34,009 nt of DNA from Clostridia bacterium (GTDB taxonomy: Bacteria; Bacillota; Clostridia; Oscillospirales; Acutalibacteraceae), in contig JAFQKX010000048.1 in NCBI GenBank assembly GCA_017414705.1, positions 1 through 34,009 on the forward strand, read 5' to 3'. The translations under genes and the position numbers were made by a program. Positions 13,706-22,918 of this stretch are shown piece after piece (within the stretch, counting starts at the first letter, position 1; each line of letters opens with the position of its first letter). The notes under the pieces are model-generated. The model saw only the letters and a list, made by a program, of their open reading frames with translations. It was not told the origin of the DNA and ran no database searches.

Positions 13706-16303
13706 ATGCAAGAAAAATCAAAACAGCATTACAGTTTTTTAGATATCGTTTCCTTGTGCGAGGAGCGGCAACGCAATGCGTTGTTGCCCGAAGCGGGAGA
13801 AGTTTGCCGACAAATCTCATCCACCGACAGACGCTCTGCCTACGATGCCCAAACAGACACTTATCTGCATTGGGATGCCAACGACGGCGACGGATACGGC
13901 AACTGCGGTGTGATCACGGATGAACGCGGAGAGGCGCAGATCGCTTTAGATCTTACGGGAAGCGGTTACATTTCATCGATTTGGTTTGCGCGCCTCGACG
14001 AAGGCAACGCCGATCTGATCATTGACGGAGTACGCTACGAAAACGGCGGTGATCGCGCCAAGGATCTCTTTACCGCCAGCGGGAATTTCAAGGGTCTGGA
14101 CGGGTTGATCTATCAGACACCCGGCCCTGCTTGGTTGTTTAAGCTGCCCATTTCCTTTCAAAAAAGCTGTCGAATCTTATTGCGCAAGAATTGGGGCATT
14201 TATTATAACATCTCCTACGTTTTGTTCCCCGACGGCGTCACGGTAGAGCCGTTTCCGCAGCAGTTCTCGGCAGAACAAAAAGCTGCGTTACAGGCGCTCA
14301 GCGATCGTTTTCTGAAGCAACACGCCTACCTGCCGTCCATCGAAGCATTTACCGATATTACCGTCCCCGCAGGAAAAACAGTAACGGCGTTACAAGCAAC
14401 CGGTTGCGGTGCCTTGGATGGCCTTTGTATGCGCGTAAATGGTTTTGAGACGATGGACGCTGCGCAAAAAGAGACCATTGCCGAGGGGATCACGGTCGCC
14501 ATGTACTGGGACGGAGAAGAAAAACCCGCTGTTTGGGCACCCTTGGGTGCCTTGTTCGGCAGTCCGCTTGCGGATCCCTTCAGCACCTTCTCGCTTGGAT
14601 TGACCCAAGACGGTGTTTTTTACATGCGCTTTCTCCTACCGTATGCCAACGGTGCCAAGGTGGTGCTGTGCAACGAAACAGAGCAAGATGCTTCCTTTGG
14701 TATCGCGATGCAACAAGCTGCACTGCAAATGCCGATTGAGTATTATGGCAGATTCCACGCCAAGTGGAGCCGTAACTGCCATCCCGTTTTGCGCCCTGAC
14801 CGATTCCCCGATCACACTCTGCTCAAGACCTGCGGGCGCGGTCGGTTTATGGGGATAACCTTCCACGCCTATGAAAAGGAAGAATTCGGTTGGTGGGGCG
14901 AAGGTGACGAAAAGATCTTCGTGGACGGGGAAAAATTTCCCTCCTGGTACGGAACCGGCAGCGAGGATTATTTTGGCTTCAGCCATGGAAGAGCCATTAT
15001 GTTCGAACGTCCGTATCACGCGCAGCTGCGTCAGGACGGTGGATTTTACGGTGCGGGGCACAAGATCGACCTGCGCCTGCATCAGACCGACTCCATCCCC
15101 TTCCAAAACGAGATCGAGATCTGCATTGAAAAATATCTGGAGGACGAAAAGGTCTCCTACGATACCGTGGCGTACTGGTATTTATCGCCCGACGGCATCG
15201 ATGATTACGAGCCCGTGGCTCTACGAGAAAGAGTCAAGGTGTGGCGGGAATACGTCTGCCGCCCCGTGGAGCAGATCCTGCTGCGGCAGCAGACCGCAAC
15301 CCTGCGTGAAAACGAAGAGTTGCGCATCATTGCCAAGGTCATCCCCGCCGAATATACCGACAACCGCGCTTTGGTTTGGCATTGCTCCGACCCTGCCGTA
15401 GCGGCGGTAGATGCACGCGGGCAGGTCTTGGCCTTGAAGGCAGGGAATGCTACCATAACCGCCTCGATCGGCTGCGTGAAAGCCGCCTGCCGTGTGACGG
15501 TGCTGCCTCAAGCAGGATCCCCGTCCCCATCGCTCTCCAAACAGCAGCAAGAATGGTTGCAAGAGCATACCGTGGCGCATTATGACTTTGCGAATGCGAA
15601 CGAGCCCTGCAAGGATCGCAGCGGAAACGGTATGGATCTGTCCTTTTACACGCTCGTGGACGGACAGTACCGCGAATCACCCGAATTGTGCAAAACAGTT
15701 CCCGCACTACAAGGCAAGCGTGCGTTGGCGCTGGACGGCGTAACGTTTTTGCTGCAAAAGCAAGTCAACGCAGCCACGCCGATCGATGCACTGCAAAGCT
15801 TCACCGTGACCTATCGTGAGCATATGCCGTCGCGCTGCGCCGATGCTATCCGCGAAAACGGACGCAACTATAAAACCGTATTGGATAAAGGCGGCGCCAC
15901 CTGCGCAAGCGGTTGGTTCTTGGGCAGCGATACCGATACACAGGTTGCCTGCAACGAGTTTTTCTGCGCCCGCAGCAGCAACGGAGAATTATTGTTTAAC
16001 TGCGTCAATGCACCGCATTTCCGTGCGTTGTCATGGCAGCAGATCACCTACACGGTGGATGCAACAAACGGACGCATTGCAGTATATCTGAACGGGCATC
16101 CGATCCGAGAAGCCACCGTTGAGCAGCTTGCGTTGGCAAACGACCATCCGTTGACGGTGGGTGCCGCTGTGAGTAAAACGACCAACGGCTGGGAGATCGT
16201 CGACAACAGCGGTTTTGTTGGGGAACTGACCGACATCCGTATTTTGGACACGGCGCTGACCCCCGAACAGGTCCTCCTGCTGACCGCCGAATCAGCAAAA
16301 TAA
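13706..16303 (+). CDS. GH172 (DUF2961) protein with Big_2-like and LamG-like C-terminal domains
   Basis: The first ~515 residues carry DUF2961/GH172 hallmarks: RRSAYDAQTDTYLHWDANDG, GSGYISSIWFARL, LPISFQKSCRI, then WWGEGDEKIFVDGE and GTGSEDYFGFSHG. Glu399 (in GEGDE) and Glu420 (in GSEDY) are 21 residues apart, matching the spacing of the two catalytic glutamates I recall for the characterised family member from Bifidobacterium dentium. Known GH172 enzymes act on furanosides (alpha-D-fructofuranosides, D-arabinofuranosides). An Ig-like Big_2 domain (~517-600) and a LamG/concanavalin-like domain (~620-860, ending GFVGELTDIRILDTALTPEQ) follow. No signal peptide is present, odd for domains usually found outside the cell. 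SD ggggag lies 9 bases before ATG. Substrate unknown. Confidence 0.85.
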   Translation: MQEKSKQHYSFLDIVSLCEERQRNALLPEAGEVCRQISSTDRRSAYDAQTDTYLHWDANDGDGYGNCGVITDERGEAQIALDLTGSGYISSIWFARLDEGNADLIIDGVRYENGGDRAKDLFTASGNFKGLDGLIYQTPGPAWLFKLPISFQKSCRILLRKNWGIYYNISYVLFPDGVTVEPFPQQFSAEQKAALQALSDRFLKQHAYLPSIEAFTDITVPAGKTVTALQATGCGALDGLCMRVNGFETMDAAQKETIAEGITVAMYWDGEEKPAVWAPLGALFGSPLADPFSTFSLGLTQDGVFYMRFLLPYANGAKVVLCNETEQDASFGIAMQQAALQMPIEYYGRFHAKWSRNCHPVLRPDRFPDHTLLKTCGRGRFMGITFHAYEKEEFGWWGEGDEKIFVDGEKFPSWYGTGSEDYFGFSHGRAIMFERPYHAQLRQDGGFYGAGHKIDLRLHQTDSIPFQNEIEICIEKYLEDEKVSYDTVAYWYLSPDGIDDYEPVALRERVKVWREYVCRPVEQILLRQQTATLRENEELRIIAKVIPAEYTDNRALVWHCSDPAVAAVDARGQVLALKAGNATITASIGCVKAACRVTVLPQAGSPSPSLSKQQQEWLQEHTVAHYDFANANEPCKDRSGNGMDLSFYTLVDGQYRESPELCKTVPALQGKRALALDGVTFLLQKQVNAATPIDALQSFTVTYREHMPSRCADAIRENGRNYKTVLDKGGATCASGWFLGSDTDTQVACNEFFCARSSNGELLFNCVNAPHFRALSWQQITYTVDATNGRIAVYLNGHPIREATVEQLALANDHPLTVGAAVSKTTNGWEIVDNSGFVGELTDIRILDTALTPEQVLLLTAESAK

Positions 16304-16316
16304 ACAAAAGAAGTAA

Positions 16317-16356
16317 CCCCCTTGGATTTCATTGCTTCATCCAAGGGGGATTTTTT
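16317..16356 (+). terminator. Rho-independent terminator after the GH172 gene
   Basis: cccccttgga (16317-16326) pairs with tccaaggggg (16340-16349), followed by six T. Confidence 0.92.
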
Positions 16357-16388
16357 GCACAAATTCACGCATTTTTGTGATCTTGTAC

Positions 16389-16417
16389 TTGATAAGAGAT
16401 GCAAAATAAAGTATAAT
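16389..16417 (+). promoter_or_regulatory. Strong sigma-A promoter upstream of the mreB-family gene
   Basis: TTGATA (16389-16394), a 17-base spacer and TATAAT (16412-16417). A small hairpin in the leader (ggtgga 16432-16437 with tccacc 16448-16453) comes before the start codon. With no terminator seen before 26233, it may drive the whole following run. Confidence 0.85.
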
Positions 16418-16470
16418 AAATTGAATTATTAGGTGGAGTTTGTCTATTCCACCGGACTGGCGGTGAATTC

Positions 16471-17496
16471 ATGTACGCAAGTATCGGAATCGATTTGGGA
16501 AGCGACCGTACCCGTATCTATTCGGGCGACAGTGTTGTGCTGGATCTTCCTTCCTGCGTTGCCATCAAGAATCATTCCTCCGAGGCATTTGCCTTTGGTG
16601 AGGAAGCTCAGAAAATGATGGGAAAAACCTCGGAATATACTCAGGTGATTGCGCCCATTGAACGCGGCGTGATCGCAAGCTATAATGAAGCCGATGCCAT
16701 GCTCAAAAATTATTTGGGCAGGGTGTGCGGTAACAAGATGATCAAGCCACGCGTACTAGTTGCTATGCCGGCAGGCTTGACTGCGGTGCAGATGCGCTCG
16801 GTCATGAACGCGGTACGCGATGCCGGTGGGCGCTCGGTATGTCTGGTTGAAGCCCCCATTGCGGTGGCGGTAGCATTGGATATTGATTTCAGCACCCCGC
16901 ACGGCACGGTGATCATTGACATCGGTGCAGGTACCACCGATATTGCGGTGTTGTCCATGGGCTCGCTTGCGGCGTGTGAGTCGGCACGCTGCGCGGGGAT
17001 GGATTTTGACGAAGCCATTATCCGTTACGTGCGCCGCATTCACAACATCAACATCGGTCCGCGCACGGCGCGTCAGATCAAGGAACGCATCGGCTGCGTT
17101 TCGCCGCGTCCCGTGGAGATCGCCATGAAGGCAAAGGGCGTGCATATTTACACCGGTCGCCCCGAGGTGTTCGAGATCACCGCCAACGAGATCTGCGAGG
17201 CGGTCAGCGACGTGATGGACACCATGGTGCGCACGGTGCAGCAGGTATTGGAAAAGACTCCGCCCGAGCTGGTTGCCGACATGGCAAAGGATGGCGTTTT
17301 TCTGACCGGCGGCGGCTCTTTGATGCACGGTATGGTACAGGCACTGCAGGAGCGGCTTGGGGTACGTATTCGTCCGGTCAGCGATCCGCTGCAGATGGTG
17401 GCTCGCGGTGCTGGCAAGGCCATGCGTCAGTTCTCTGCGCTGCGTCGCGAAAATGATTACCGTTTGCGTCAGCTCAAGGAGCTTATCGTGAAATAA
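16471..17496 (+). CDS. mreB: MreB/Mbl-family actin-like cell-shape protein
   Basis: 341-aa actin fold ATPase that guides lateral cell-wall synthesis under the membrane. Nucleotide-binding motifs are in order: phosphate 1 GIDLGSDRTRIY (7-18), phosphate 2 DIGAGTTDIAVLSMG and the adenosine motif FLTGGGSLMHG. RVLVAMPAGLTAVQMRSVMN and VEAPIAVAVALDID are typical of MreB/Mbl. ATG 16471 has ggcggtga upstream. The gene stands alone without mreC/mreD, as is common for second MreB paralogs (Mbl/MreBH) in Bacillota, so which paralog it is cannot be settled here. The flavoprotein gene follows after 38 bases. Confidence 0.9.
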   Translation: MYASIGIDLGSDRTRIYSGDSVVLDLPSCVAIKNHSSEAFAFGEEAQKMMGKTSEYTQVIAPIERGVIASYNEADAMLKNYLGRVCGNKMIKPRVLVAMPAGLTAVQMRSVMNAVRDAGGRSVCLVEAPIAVAVALDIDFSTPHGTVIIDIGAGTTDIAVLSMGSLAACESARCAGMDFDEAIIRYVRRIHNINIGPRTARQIKERIGCVSPRPVEIAMKAKGVHIYTGRPEVFEITANEICEAVSDVMDTMVRTVQQVLEKTPPELVADMAKDGVFLTGGGSLMHGMVQALQERLGVRIRPVSDPLQMVARGAGKAMRQFSALRRENDYRLRQLKELIVK

Positions 17497-17534
17497 GCCA
17501 AATTACATTTCTTTTTCAGACAGGAGGGTCGGAT

Positions 17535-18737
17535 ATGGAAACGGTTGATCTTGCCATTGTAGGCGGCGGTGCTTCGGGACTGCTTGCTTGTATTTGTGCG
17601 TTGCGTACCGAGCCTTCTTTGTCGGTGACGGTATTGGAGGCGGCTGACCGCGTGGGCAAAAAGCTGTTGACCACCGGAAACGGACGCTGCAATCTGACCT
17701 CCAACGTAATTACGCCGCAGCGCTATCACGGTGACCGCGATTTTGCGGCGCGTGTGCTGCAAAATTTCAGCAAGACCCGCACGCTGGATCTGTTTGACGA
17801 TCTGTCGTTGCGTGTGGTTGCCATTGAGGACAAGGTGTTTCCGTACAGTCTGCAGGCTTCGGGCGTGTTGGACTGCTTGCGGTTTGCCTGCGAGGAGCTG
17901 GGCGCAGAGATACGCACCAACAGCGCAGTCACGATTTTGACCCCGACCAAGGAAAATTTCCTGTTGACGCTTGCCAACGGCAGCGCACTGCGCGCCAAGC
18001 GTGTGATCTGGGCAGTTGGGTCTCCTGCGGGAGTCAAATTCTCACCCGTGTCTTTATATGACCCCATCGTGCGTTTGGGACATCCGATGGCGCCGATCTA
18101 TCCCACCCTGGTGCAGGTACGCACCGAATTGGATCTGATCCGTCCGCTCAAGGGCATCAAGGTAGAGGCTGCCGTCAGCGCCATGCGCCGCGACAAGCTG
18201 CTGCGTCGCGAGGAGGGCGAGGTCTTATTTGCCGATTACGGCATTTCGGGACCGCCTGTCCTGCAGATCTCGCGGTTGGTATCTACCGGTGAATGTGATC
18301 GCATTGTGTTGGATCTGACCCCCGATCTGAGCATCAGTGAGGTCGAGGTGGAGCTGATGCGTCGTTTGACGCGTTGTGCCGATCGTCCCGATGCGGAATT
18401 TTTGACCGGATTTTTGAACAAACGCGTGGGACAAACCTTATTCAAATTGGCGGGCGGTGAACGCTCGGCGCAGGGAATGCGTCGATTGGCGGCCCTCATC
18501 AAGAGCTTTTCTCTGGTGCCCCGCGGTGTGACCGGATGGCAGAATGCACAGGCGGCTGCCGGTGGCATTGAGCCTATGAATTTCGACCCTGCCACCATGC
18601 AATCGCGCAAGGTTGCAGGACTTTACGTTTGCGGCGAGGTGCTCAACGTGGACGGCGACTGCGGCGGATTTAATCTGCAGTTTGCTTGGAGCACGGGAGC
18701 CTTGGCAGGCAGCAGTGCGGCAAGGAGTCTGCAATGA
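17535..18737 (+). CDS. HI0933/BaiN-like FAD-dependent oxidoreductase
   Basis: 400-aa flavoprotein of the HI0933-like family (aminoacetone oxidase/BaiN-type). The FAD dinucleotide fold starts at residue 4 (VDLAIVGGGASGLLA). The family signature KKLLTTGNGRCNLTSN follows, and the C-terminal FAD motif reads GEVLNVDGDCGGFNLQFAWS. Related proteins include BaiN, a flavoprotein reductase of bile-acid 7-dehydroxylation, but HI0933-like genes are widespread and no other bai genes are present, so a bile-acid role is not supported. A strong RBS (aggagg) precedes ATG 17535. The next gene overlaps by ATGA. Confidence 0.88.
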   Translation: METVDLAIVGGGASGLLACICALRTEPSLSVTVLEAADRVGKKLLTTGNGRCNLTSNVITPQRYHGDRDFAARVLQNFSKTRTLDLFDDLSLRVVAIEDKVFPYSLQASGVLDCLRFACEELGAEIRTNSAVTILTPTKENFLLTLANGSALRAKRVIWAVGSPAGVKFSPVSLYDPIVRLGHPMAPIYPTLVQVRTELDLIRPLKGIKVEAAVSAMRRDKLLRREEGEVLFADYGISGPPVLQISRLVSTGECDRIVLDLTPDLSISEVEVELMRRLTRCADRPDAEFLTGFLNKRVGQTLFKLAGGERSAQGMRRLAALIKSFSLVPRGVTGWQNAQAAAGGIEPMNFDPATMQSRKVAGLYVCGEVLNVDGDCGGFNLQFAWSTGALAGSSAARSLQ

Positions 18738-20326
18738 TCCGACTGACCGATATCAAGCTGCCGCTGAACACCGATCTGACCGACGCAATGGCCGTCTTGG
18801 CTGCTCTCCCCTCTTTCCCCATTCATTTGGTGCGGGAGGCGACGCTGAGCGGACGGTCGGTGGACGCACGAAAAAAGGATCAGATCTGTTTGACCTGCTC
18901 GTTTCTGTTGCAGGTGACCGATCCCGAAAAATTTTTCAAAAAATGCAAACAATATCATGTGCAGCCCTACACGCCGTTTGTATATCATCTGCCGCGGCTG
19001 CGCGCACAGGACGCCGCCAAGCGTTTTTTGGTGGTGGGTGCGGGGCCTGCGGGACTTTTCGCGGCGTTAACGCTGGCAAAGGCGGGTGCAGACGTTACGC
19101 TCATTGAGCGCGGCAGACCCGTAGAACAGCGTATGGAAGACGTACAACGATTTTTTCAAAGCGGCGTGCTTTGCACCGAATCCAACATTCAATTTGGAGA
19201 AGGCGGTGCGGGAACGTTTTCCGACGGCAAACTGACCACCGGCATCAAGTCGCCGTTGGTGGGTGTGGTATTGGACGCTTTGGTGCAGAGCGGTGCTCCT
19301 GCAGAAATCAAGGTGCTGGCCAAGCCGCACATCGGCACCGACCTGCTGCCGAATATCGTTAAAAACATTCGAAACAACATTCTGTCCTTAGGCGGAAAGG
19401 TGCGGTTTGGGACCAAGCTGCAACGCTTGCTGATCAAGGACGGTGCCGTCCGCGGCGCGGTACTCAAGACCCCGCAAGGAATCACCGAGGAGCCGTTTGA
19501 TGCTTGTATTCTGGCCATCGGCCACAGCGCGCGGGACACGCTGGAGGAATTATTTGCCTGCGGTGTTCCCATGATGCAAAAGCCGTTTGCGGCGGGGGTA
19601 CGCATTGAGCATCCGCAAGCTCTGATCGACCGCGGCCGTTACGGCCGTTTTGCGGGGCATCCCGCTTTGGGTGCAGCGGATTACAAGCTGGTGGCACACA
19701 CGCCCGATCACCGCAGCGCATACACCTTTTGTATGTGCCCGGGCGGTGAGGTGGTAGCGGCTGCCAGCGAAGAAAATATGGTCGTCACCAACGGTATGAG
19801 CCGTTACGCGCGCGATGGGCAAAACGCCAACGCTGCTTTGCTGGTGGGGGTTGGTGCCGAGGATTTCGGCAGCGATCATCCGTTGGCGGGTATGGCTTGG
19901 CAGCGCAAGATCGAACGCGCGGCATTCGTTGCCGGCGGCGGTGAATACCGTGCACCGGTGCAGCGGGTGGAGGATCTGCTTTGTCATCGCGCCACCACAC
20001 GCTTGGGCGAGGTACGACCGACCTATTCCCGCGGTGTGACCCCCTCCTCGTTAGACGCTTATCTTCCCGATGCGGTGACCGATGCCATTCGTGCCGCAAT
20101 TGCGGATCTGGATCGCAAGCTGCCGGGCTTTGCACATCCCGACGCGCTGCTGACGGGTGCTGAGACACGCTCCAGCTCTCCCGTGCGCATTTTGCGAGAC
20201 GATGGCTTGGAAAGCAGTCTGCGCGGACTGTTTCCTTGCGGTGAGGGTGCAGGCTACGCCGGCGGTATCATCTCGGCGGCGGTAGACGGCATTCGCTGCG
20301 CACACGCCGTGCTGGAGGTATCATGA
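18734..20326 (+). CDS. COG2509-type FAD-dependent dehydrogenase
   Basis: 530-aa protein. A short N-terminal domain (about 1-90, IRLTDIKLPLNTDLTDAMAV) of the type seen in COG2509 proteins precedes an FAD fold (FLVVGAGPAGLFAALTLAKA, about 98-117), then ESNIQFGEGGAGTFSDGKLT and a C-terminal GEGAGYAGGIISAAVDGIR. The frame is open upstream to 18686, but ATG 18734 is chosen because the conserved N terminus starts there and overlaps the previous stop as ATGA. The substrate is unknown; homologs are annotated only as uncharacterised dehydrogenases. Two flavoproteins in direct translational coupling suggest linked redox work. Confidence 0.85.
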   Translation: MIRLTDIKLPLNTDLTDAMAVLAALPSFPIHLVREATLSGRSVDARKKDQICLTCSFLLQVTDPEKFFKKCKQYHVQPYTPFVYHLPRLRAQDAAKRFLVVGAGPAGLFAALTLAKAGADVTLIERGRPVEQRMEDVQRFFQSGVLCTESNIQFGEGGAGTFSDGKLTTGIKSPLVGVVLDALVQSGAPAEIKVLAKPHIGTDLLPNIVKNIRNNILSLGGKVRFGTKLQRLLIKDGAVRGAVLKTPQGITEEPFDACILAIGHSARDTLEELFACGVPMMQKPFAAGVRIEHPQALIDRGRYGRFAGHPALGAADYKLVAHTPDHRSAYTFCMCPGGEVVAAASEENMVVTNGMSRYARDGQNANAALLVGVGAEDFGSDHPLAGMAWQRKIERAAFVAGGGEYRAPVQRVEDLLCHRATTRLGEVRPTYSRGVTPSSLDAYLPDAVTDAIRAAIADLDRKLPGFAHPDALLTGAETRSSSPVRILRDDGLESSLRGLFPCGEGAGYAGGIISAAVDGIRCAHAVLEVS

Positions 20327-20712
20327 ACAACGCAGAACGCATTTTATTGGGTACGGGCTTGTTGGGCTGTGCAGCTGTGATTGCATATAACTGCCTGAGC
20401 GTTCCGAAATTGGATGCTGCCTTGAGCAACGCGACCCAGAACACAAGCTCCTCGGTGCAAAGCAGTCCGGCCGACAGTCGACCGACCGCTTCGCAATTGG
20501 AGCAGGAATTATTTGTACAACGCGTCAATATCAATACCGCAACCGTCCAAGAGCTGGAGGCCTTGGATGAGATCGGCCCGACGCTTGCCAAGCGCATCGT
20601 GGAGCATCGCAAGCAAAACGGGCCGTTCGTTTCGGTGGACGCCTTGACCCAAGTGAAGGGAATCGGGCAAGAGACCGTTGATCTGCTTCGAGAGCAATTG
20701 ACGGTAGAATAA
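20323..20712 (+). CDS. ComEA-like helix-hairpin-helix protein
   Basis: 129-aa protein: one N-terminal membrane helix (LLGTGLLGCAAVIAYN), a Ser/Thr/Gln-rich linker (about 35-62), then a ComEA-type double HhH domain (VNINTATVQELEALDEIGPT, then KRIVEHRKQNGPFVSVDALT and VKGIGQETVDLLR). Such proteins bind double-stranded DNA non-specifically at the cell surface during transformation. It lacks the SLBB domain that usually lies before the HhH in Bacillus ComEA, so it is a short form, and comEB/comEC are not next to it. ATG overlaps the upstream stop by ATGA. A competence role is possible given comFC in the same window, but unproven. Confidence 0.85.
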   Translation: MNNAERILLGTGLLGCAAVIAYNCLSVPKLDAALSNATQNTSSSVQSSPADSRPTASQLEQELFVQRVNINTATVQELEALDEIGPTLAKRIVEHRKQNGPFVSVDALTQVKGIGQETVDLLREQLTVE

Positions 20713-20740
20713 TCAAAAGCAAAGAAAGGAAGTGTACGGA

Positions 20741-22153
20741 ATGAAGCATTGGTCACGTAAGCTGCGTGCCGCCGGTTGCCTTTTGGCATGCCTGCTGCTG
20801 TGCGGGTGTTCTTCCGTGCGCTTTTTAACGCCTATGGAAACGCTGCAGGCACCCCGCTCCGACGGGCATTATGAGGGTGTTCGCGATGCGTTGGAGGCGG
20901 CGGTGGGCAACAATATCGTCATGAAATATCCCAAGGGAGACGACGGCGTTGCTTCTTATATGACAGCGGATCTGGACGGCGACGGCGCAGACGAGGTGTT
21001 GGCGTTTTACCGTCAGAACACCGAGGGCGCCACCACCCGCATTCATTTGCTGCGACAAAACAAAGACGGCAAATGGGTGTCGGTACAGGACATCGGTTCA
21101 AGCGGTGTGGAATTGGATACGGTACAGTTTGCCGATCTGGACAACGACGGGATCCCCGAGGTCGTGACCGGTTGGAGCCTTTACGATTCGCGCAACAGCA
21201 CCATGGCACTGTACAAAATGTCGGACGGTCAGCTAAATCAGCGCGCCGAGGAATTATACACCGACTACGTATTGTTTGACATCAACGCCGATCAGGTGAC
21301 CGAGATCGTGCTGCTGATGCTTTCTGCCGACAAAACGGCCTACTGTTCCGCACTCAATTTCAGCGAGACCGACGGCGTCACGCTGGCGGGTCGCGTACAA
21401 ATGGACGGCAACGTTGGTTCTTATTTGTCGATTTTGACCTCGACGGCAGATCCCGAGCATCCTGCGTTATTTATCGACGCCACCAAGGGAACCGACGCCA
21501 CGCTGACCGAAGTCATTTATTGGAACGACGGCTTGATCAACGCATTTTTCGATCCCGCGACCGGCGAAACGGCCCAGACCTACCGTCCGTTCTTTGCGGT
21601 TTGTCGGGAAGAAGTGATGCAGGAGCAGCCGCAGCTGCCCGTCAACAGTGATCCTCTGCAGGAAAGCACCCAAGAGTCCAAGCAGGACGAGGAGAATGCT
21701 GAGGACACGAACGAGCAGGAGCCGCAAACACGCATTCTCATTCCGTTTGCCAAAGCCGCTCCCCTGCGCAGTAACGAGAACGCTGCCAAATGGTATCTGG
21801 ACTGGCACACCTTTGCATTGGGAGAAACCCAAAGCGTCGGCGTCTTTTACGAAAATGAGGCGTATCACTATCGGTTCTGTCTGCCGCCGCAATGGGTGGG
21901 CAAGGTTACCTACACCGTTTCGGACGACTCCTCAACCGTTATGTTTTTTGCCGTGGATACACAAGCATCGGGGGAAGAACTGCTTCGGTTGCGTATTTTC
22001 GGAAAAACGCAGGTGGAGGATGCACAATCCATCGGCTACGAACTGCTGACCTCCGATAACACCTATATTTATACCGCGCGCCTGCGCAAGGATACTGCGT
22101 TGGCGGTGCCGCTGACACAGATTTCCGAGCTTTTTTCGTTGAAAGGAAGATAA
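20741..22153 (+). CDS. Lipoprotein with FG-GAP/VCBS-like repeats
   Basis: 470-aa surface lipoprotein. The signal KHWSRKLRAAGCLLACLLL ends in the lipobox LLCGC. Start ATG 20741 follows aaaggaag; an in-frame GTG at 20732 is possible but would overlap the RBS. Three acidic repeats resemble calcium-binding FG-GAP/VCBS propeller blades: ADLDGDGADEVLAFY (~76), FADLDNDGIPEVVTGW (~130) and FDINADQVTEIVLL (~176). A Gln/Glu/Asp/Ser-rich linker (~305-330) separates the propeller part from a C-terminal domain (YENEAYHYRFCLPPQWVGKV onward). The response regulator starts two bases after its stop, so it may be an accessory or input protein for that two-component system. No more precise function can be given. 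Confidence 0.8.
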   Translation: MKHWSRKLRAAGCLLACLLLCGCSSVRFLTPMETLQAPRSDGHYEGVRDALEAAVGNNIVMKYPKGDDGVASYMTADLDGDGADEVLAFYRQNTEGATTRIHLLRQNKDGKWVSVQDIGSSGVELDTVQFADLDNDGIPEVVTGWSLYDSRNSTMALYKMSDGQLNQRAEELYTDYVLFDINADQVTEIVLLMLSADKTAYCSALNFSETDGVTLAGRVQMDGNVGSYLSILTSTADPEHPALFIDATKGTDATLTEVIYWNDGLINAFFDPATGETAQTYRPFFAVCREEVMQEQPQLPVNSDPLQESTQESKQDEENAEDTNEQEPQTRILIPFAKAAPLRSNENAAKWYLDWHTFALGETQSVGVFYENEAYHYRFCLPPQWVGKVTYTVSDDSSTVMFFAVDTQASGEELLRLRIFGKTQVEDAQSIGYELLTSDNTYIYTARLRKDTALAVPLTQISELFSLKGR

Positions 22154-22155
22154 AT

Positions 22156-22866
22156 TTGAGTACGCTTCGTGTTTTGGTTGCGGAGGATGAGGAGACCATC
22201 CGCGATTTTATCGTCATCAATCTGCGCCGCCACGGATATGATCCGGTGGAGGCCTGCGACGGCGTGGAGGCAATGCGCATTTTTGAAGAACAGCAGGGCG
22301 ATTTTCAGTTGGCGCTGTTGGACGTTATGATGCCCAATATGGACGGCTTTGAACTGTGCCGTAAGCTGCGCAAGGAAAGCGAGAATCTGGGTATTATTAT
22401 GCTGACCGCCCGCTCGCAGGAGACCGACAAGGTCAACGGGCTGAGTTTGGGTGCCGACGACTATATTACCAAGCCGTTCAGTCCCGGAGAATTGATGGCG
22501 CGTTTGGAATCGCTGTCCCGCCGTGTGCAGCAGAGTATTGCGCTGACCAAGGGAAATCCCGTGGCAGAGGTCATCACCAGCGGCGATTTCACGCTCAATC
22601 TGCGTCGGCGTACCCTGCAAAAGGATAACGTGGATATTGAACTGACCCAGATGGAATATCAGATCATGGAATATTTTCTCACCCATCCCAATCAGGATCT
22701 TTCGCGCTCGGAAATCCTCAAGCGCGTTTGGGGTGAAAATTACTTCGGCGAGGAAAAGATCGTGGACGTCAACATCCGCCGTCTGCGCATGAAGGTGGAG
22801 GACAATCCCTCCGAGCCCGTCCATATTTTGACCATATGGGGTTACGGCTATAAATGGATCAAGTGA
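22156..22866 (+). CDS. OmpR/PhoB-family response regulator
   Basis: 236-aa DNA-binding response regulator. Receiver domain 1-120 with the acidic pocket (EDEE at 10-13), phospho-acceptor Asp56 (LALLDVMMPNMDG), Thr84 and Lys106 (DDYITKPF). A winged-helix output domain follows (~140-236, LTQMEYQIMEYFLTHPNQ, then VDVNIRRLRMKVE and TIWGYGYKW). The start is TTG 22156, preceded by gaaaggaag; no ATG fits the receiver N terminus. It lies two bases after the lipoprotein gene and 52 bases before its kinase. Target genes are unknown. Confidence 0.93.
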   Translation: MSTLRVLVAEDEETIRDFIVINLRRHGYDPVEACDGVEAMRIFEEQQGDFQLALLDVMMPNMDGFELCRKLRKESENLGIIMLTARSQETDKVNGLSLGADDYITKPFSPGELMARLESLSRRVQQSIALTKGNPVAEVITSGDFTLNLRRRTLQKDNVDIELTQMEYQIMEYFLTHPNQDLSRSEILKRVWGENYFGEEKIVDVNIRRLRMKVEDNPSEPVHILTIWGYGYKWIK

Positions 22867-22918
22867 TCCTGCTTTTTGAGATACTTGTCTGAATTTCGAC
22901 CGAAAGGAGTGCCGGCAC

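Noticed and set aside
13440-13820. Minus-strand frames across the junction of the two glycosidase genes
   Set aside because: They lie opposite well-supported coding sequence and lack start signals.
17535-18737. Bile-acid 7-dehydroxylation role for the HI0933-like flavoprotein
   Set aside because: No other bai genes are nearby and the family is widespread in bacteria that do not process bile acids.
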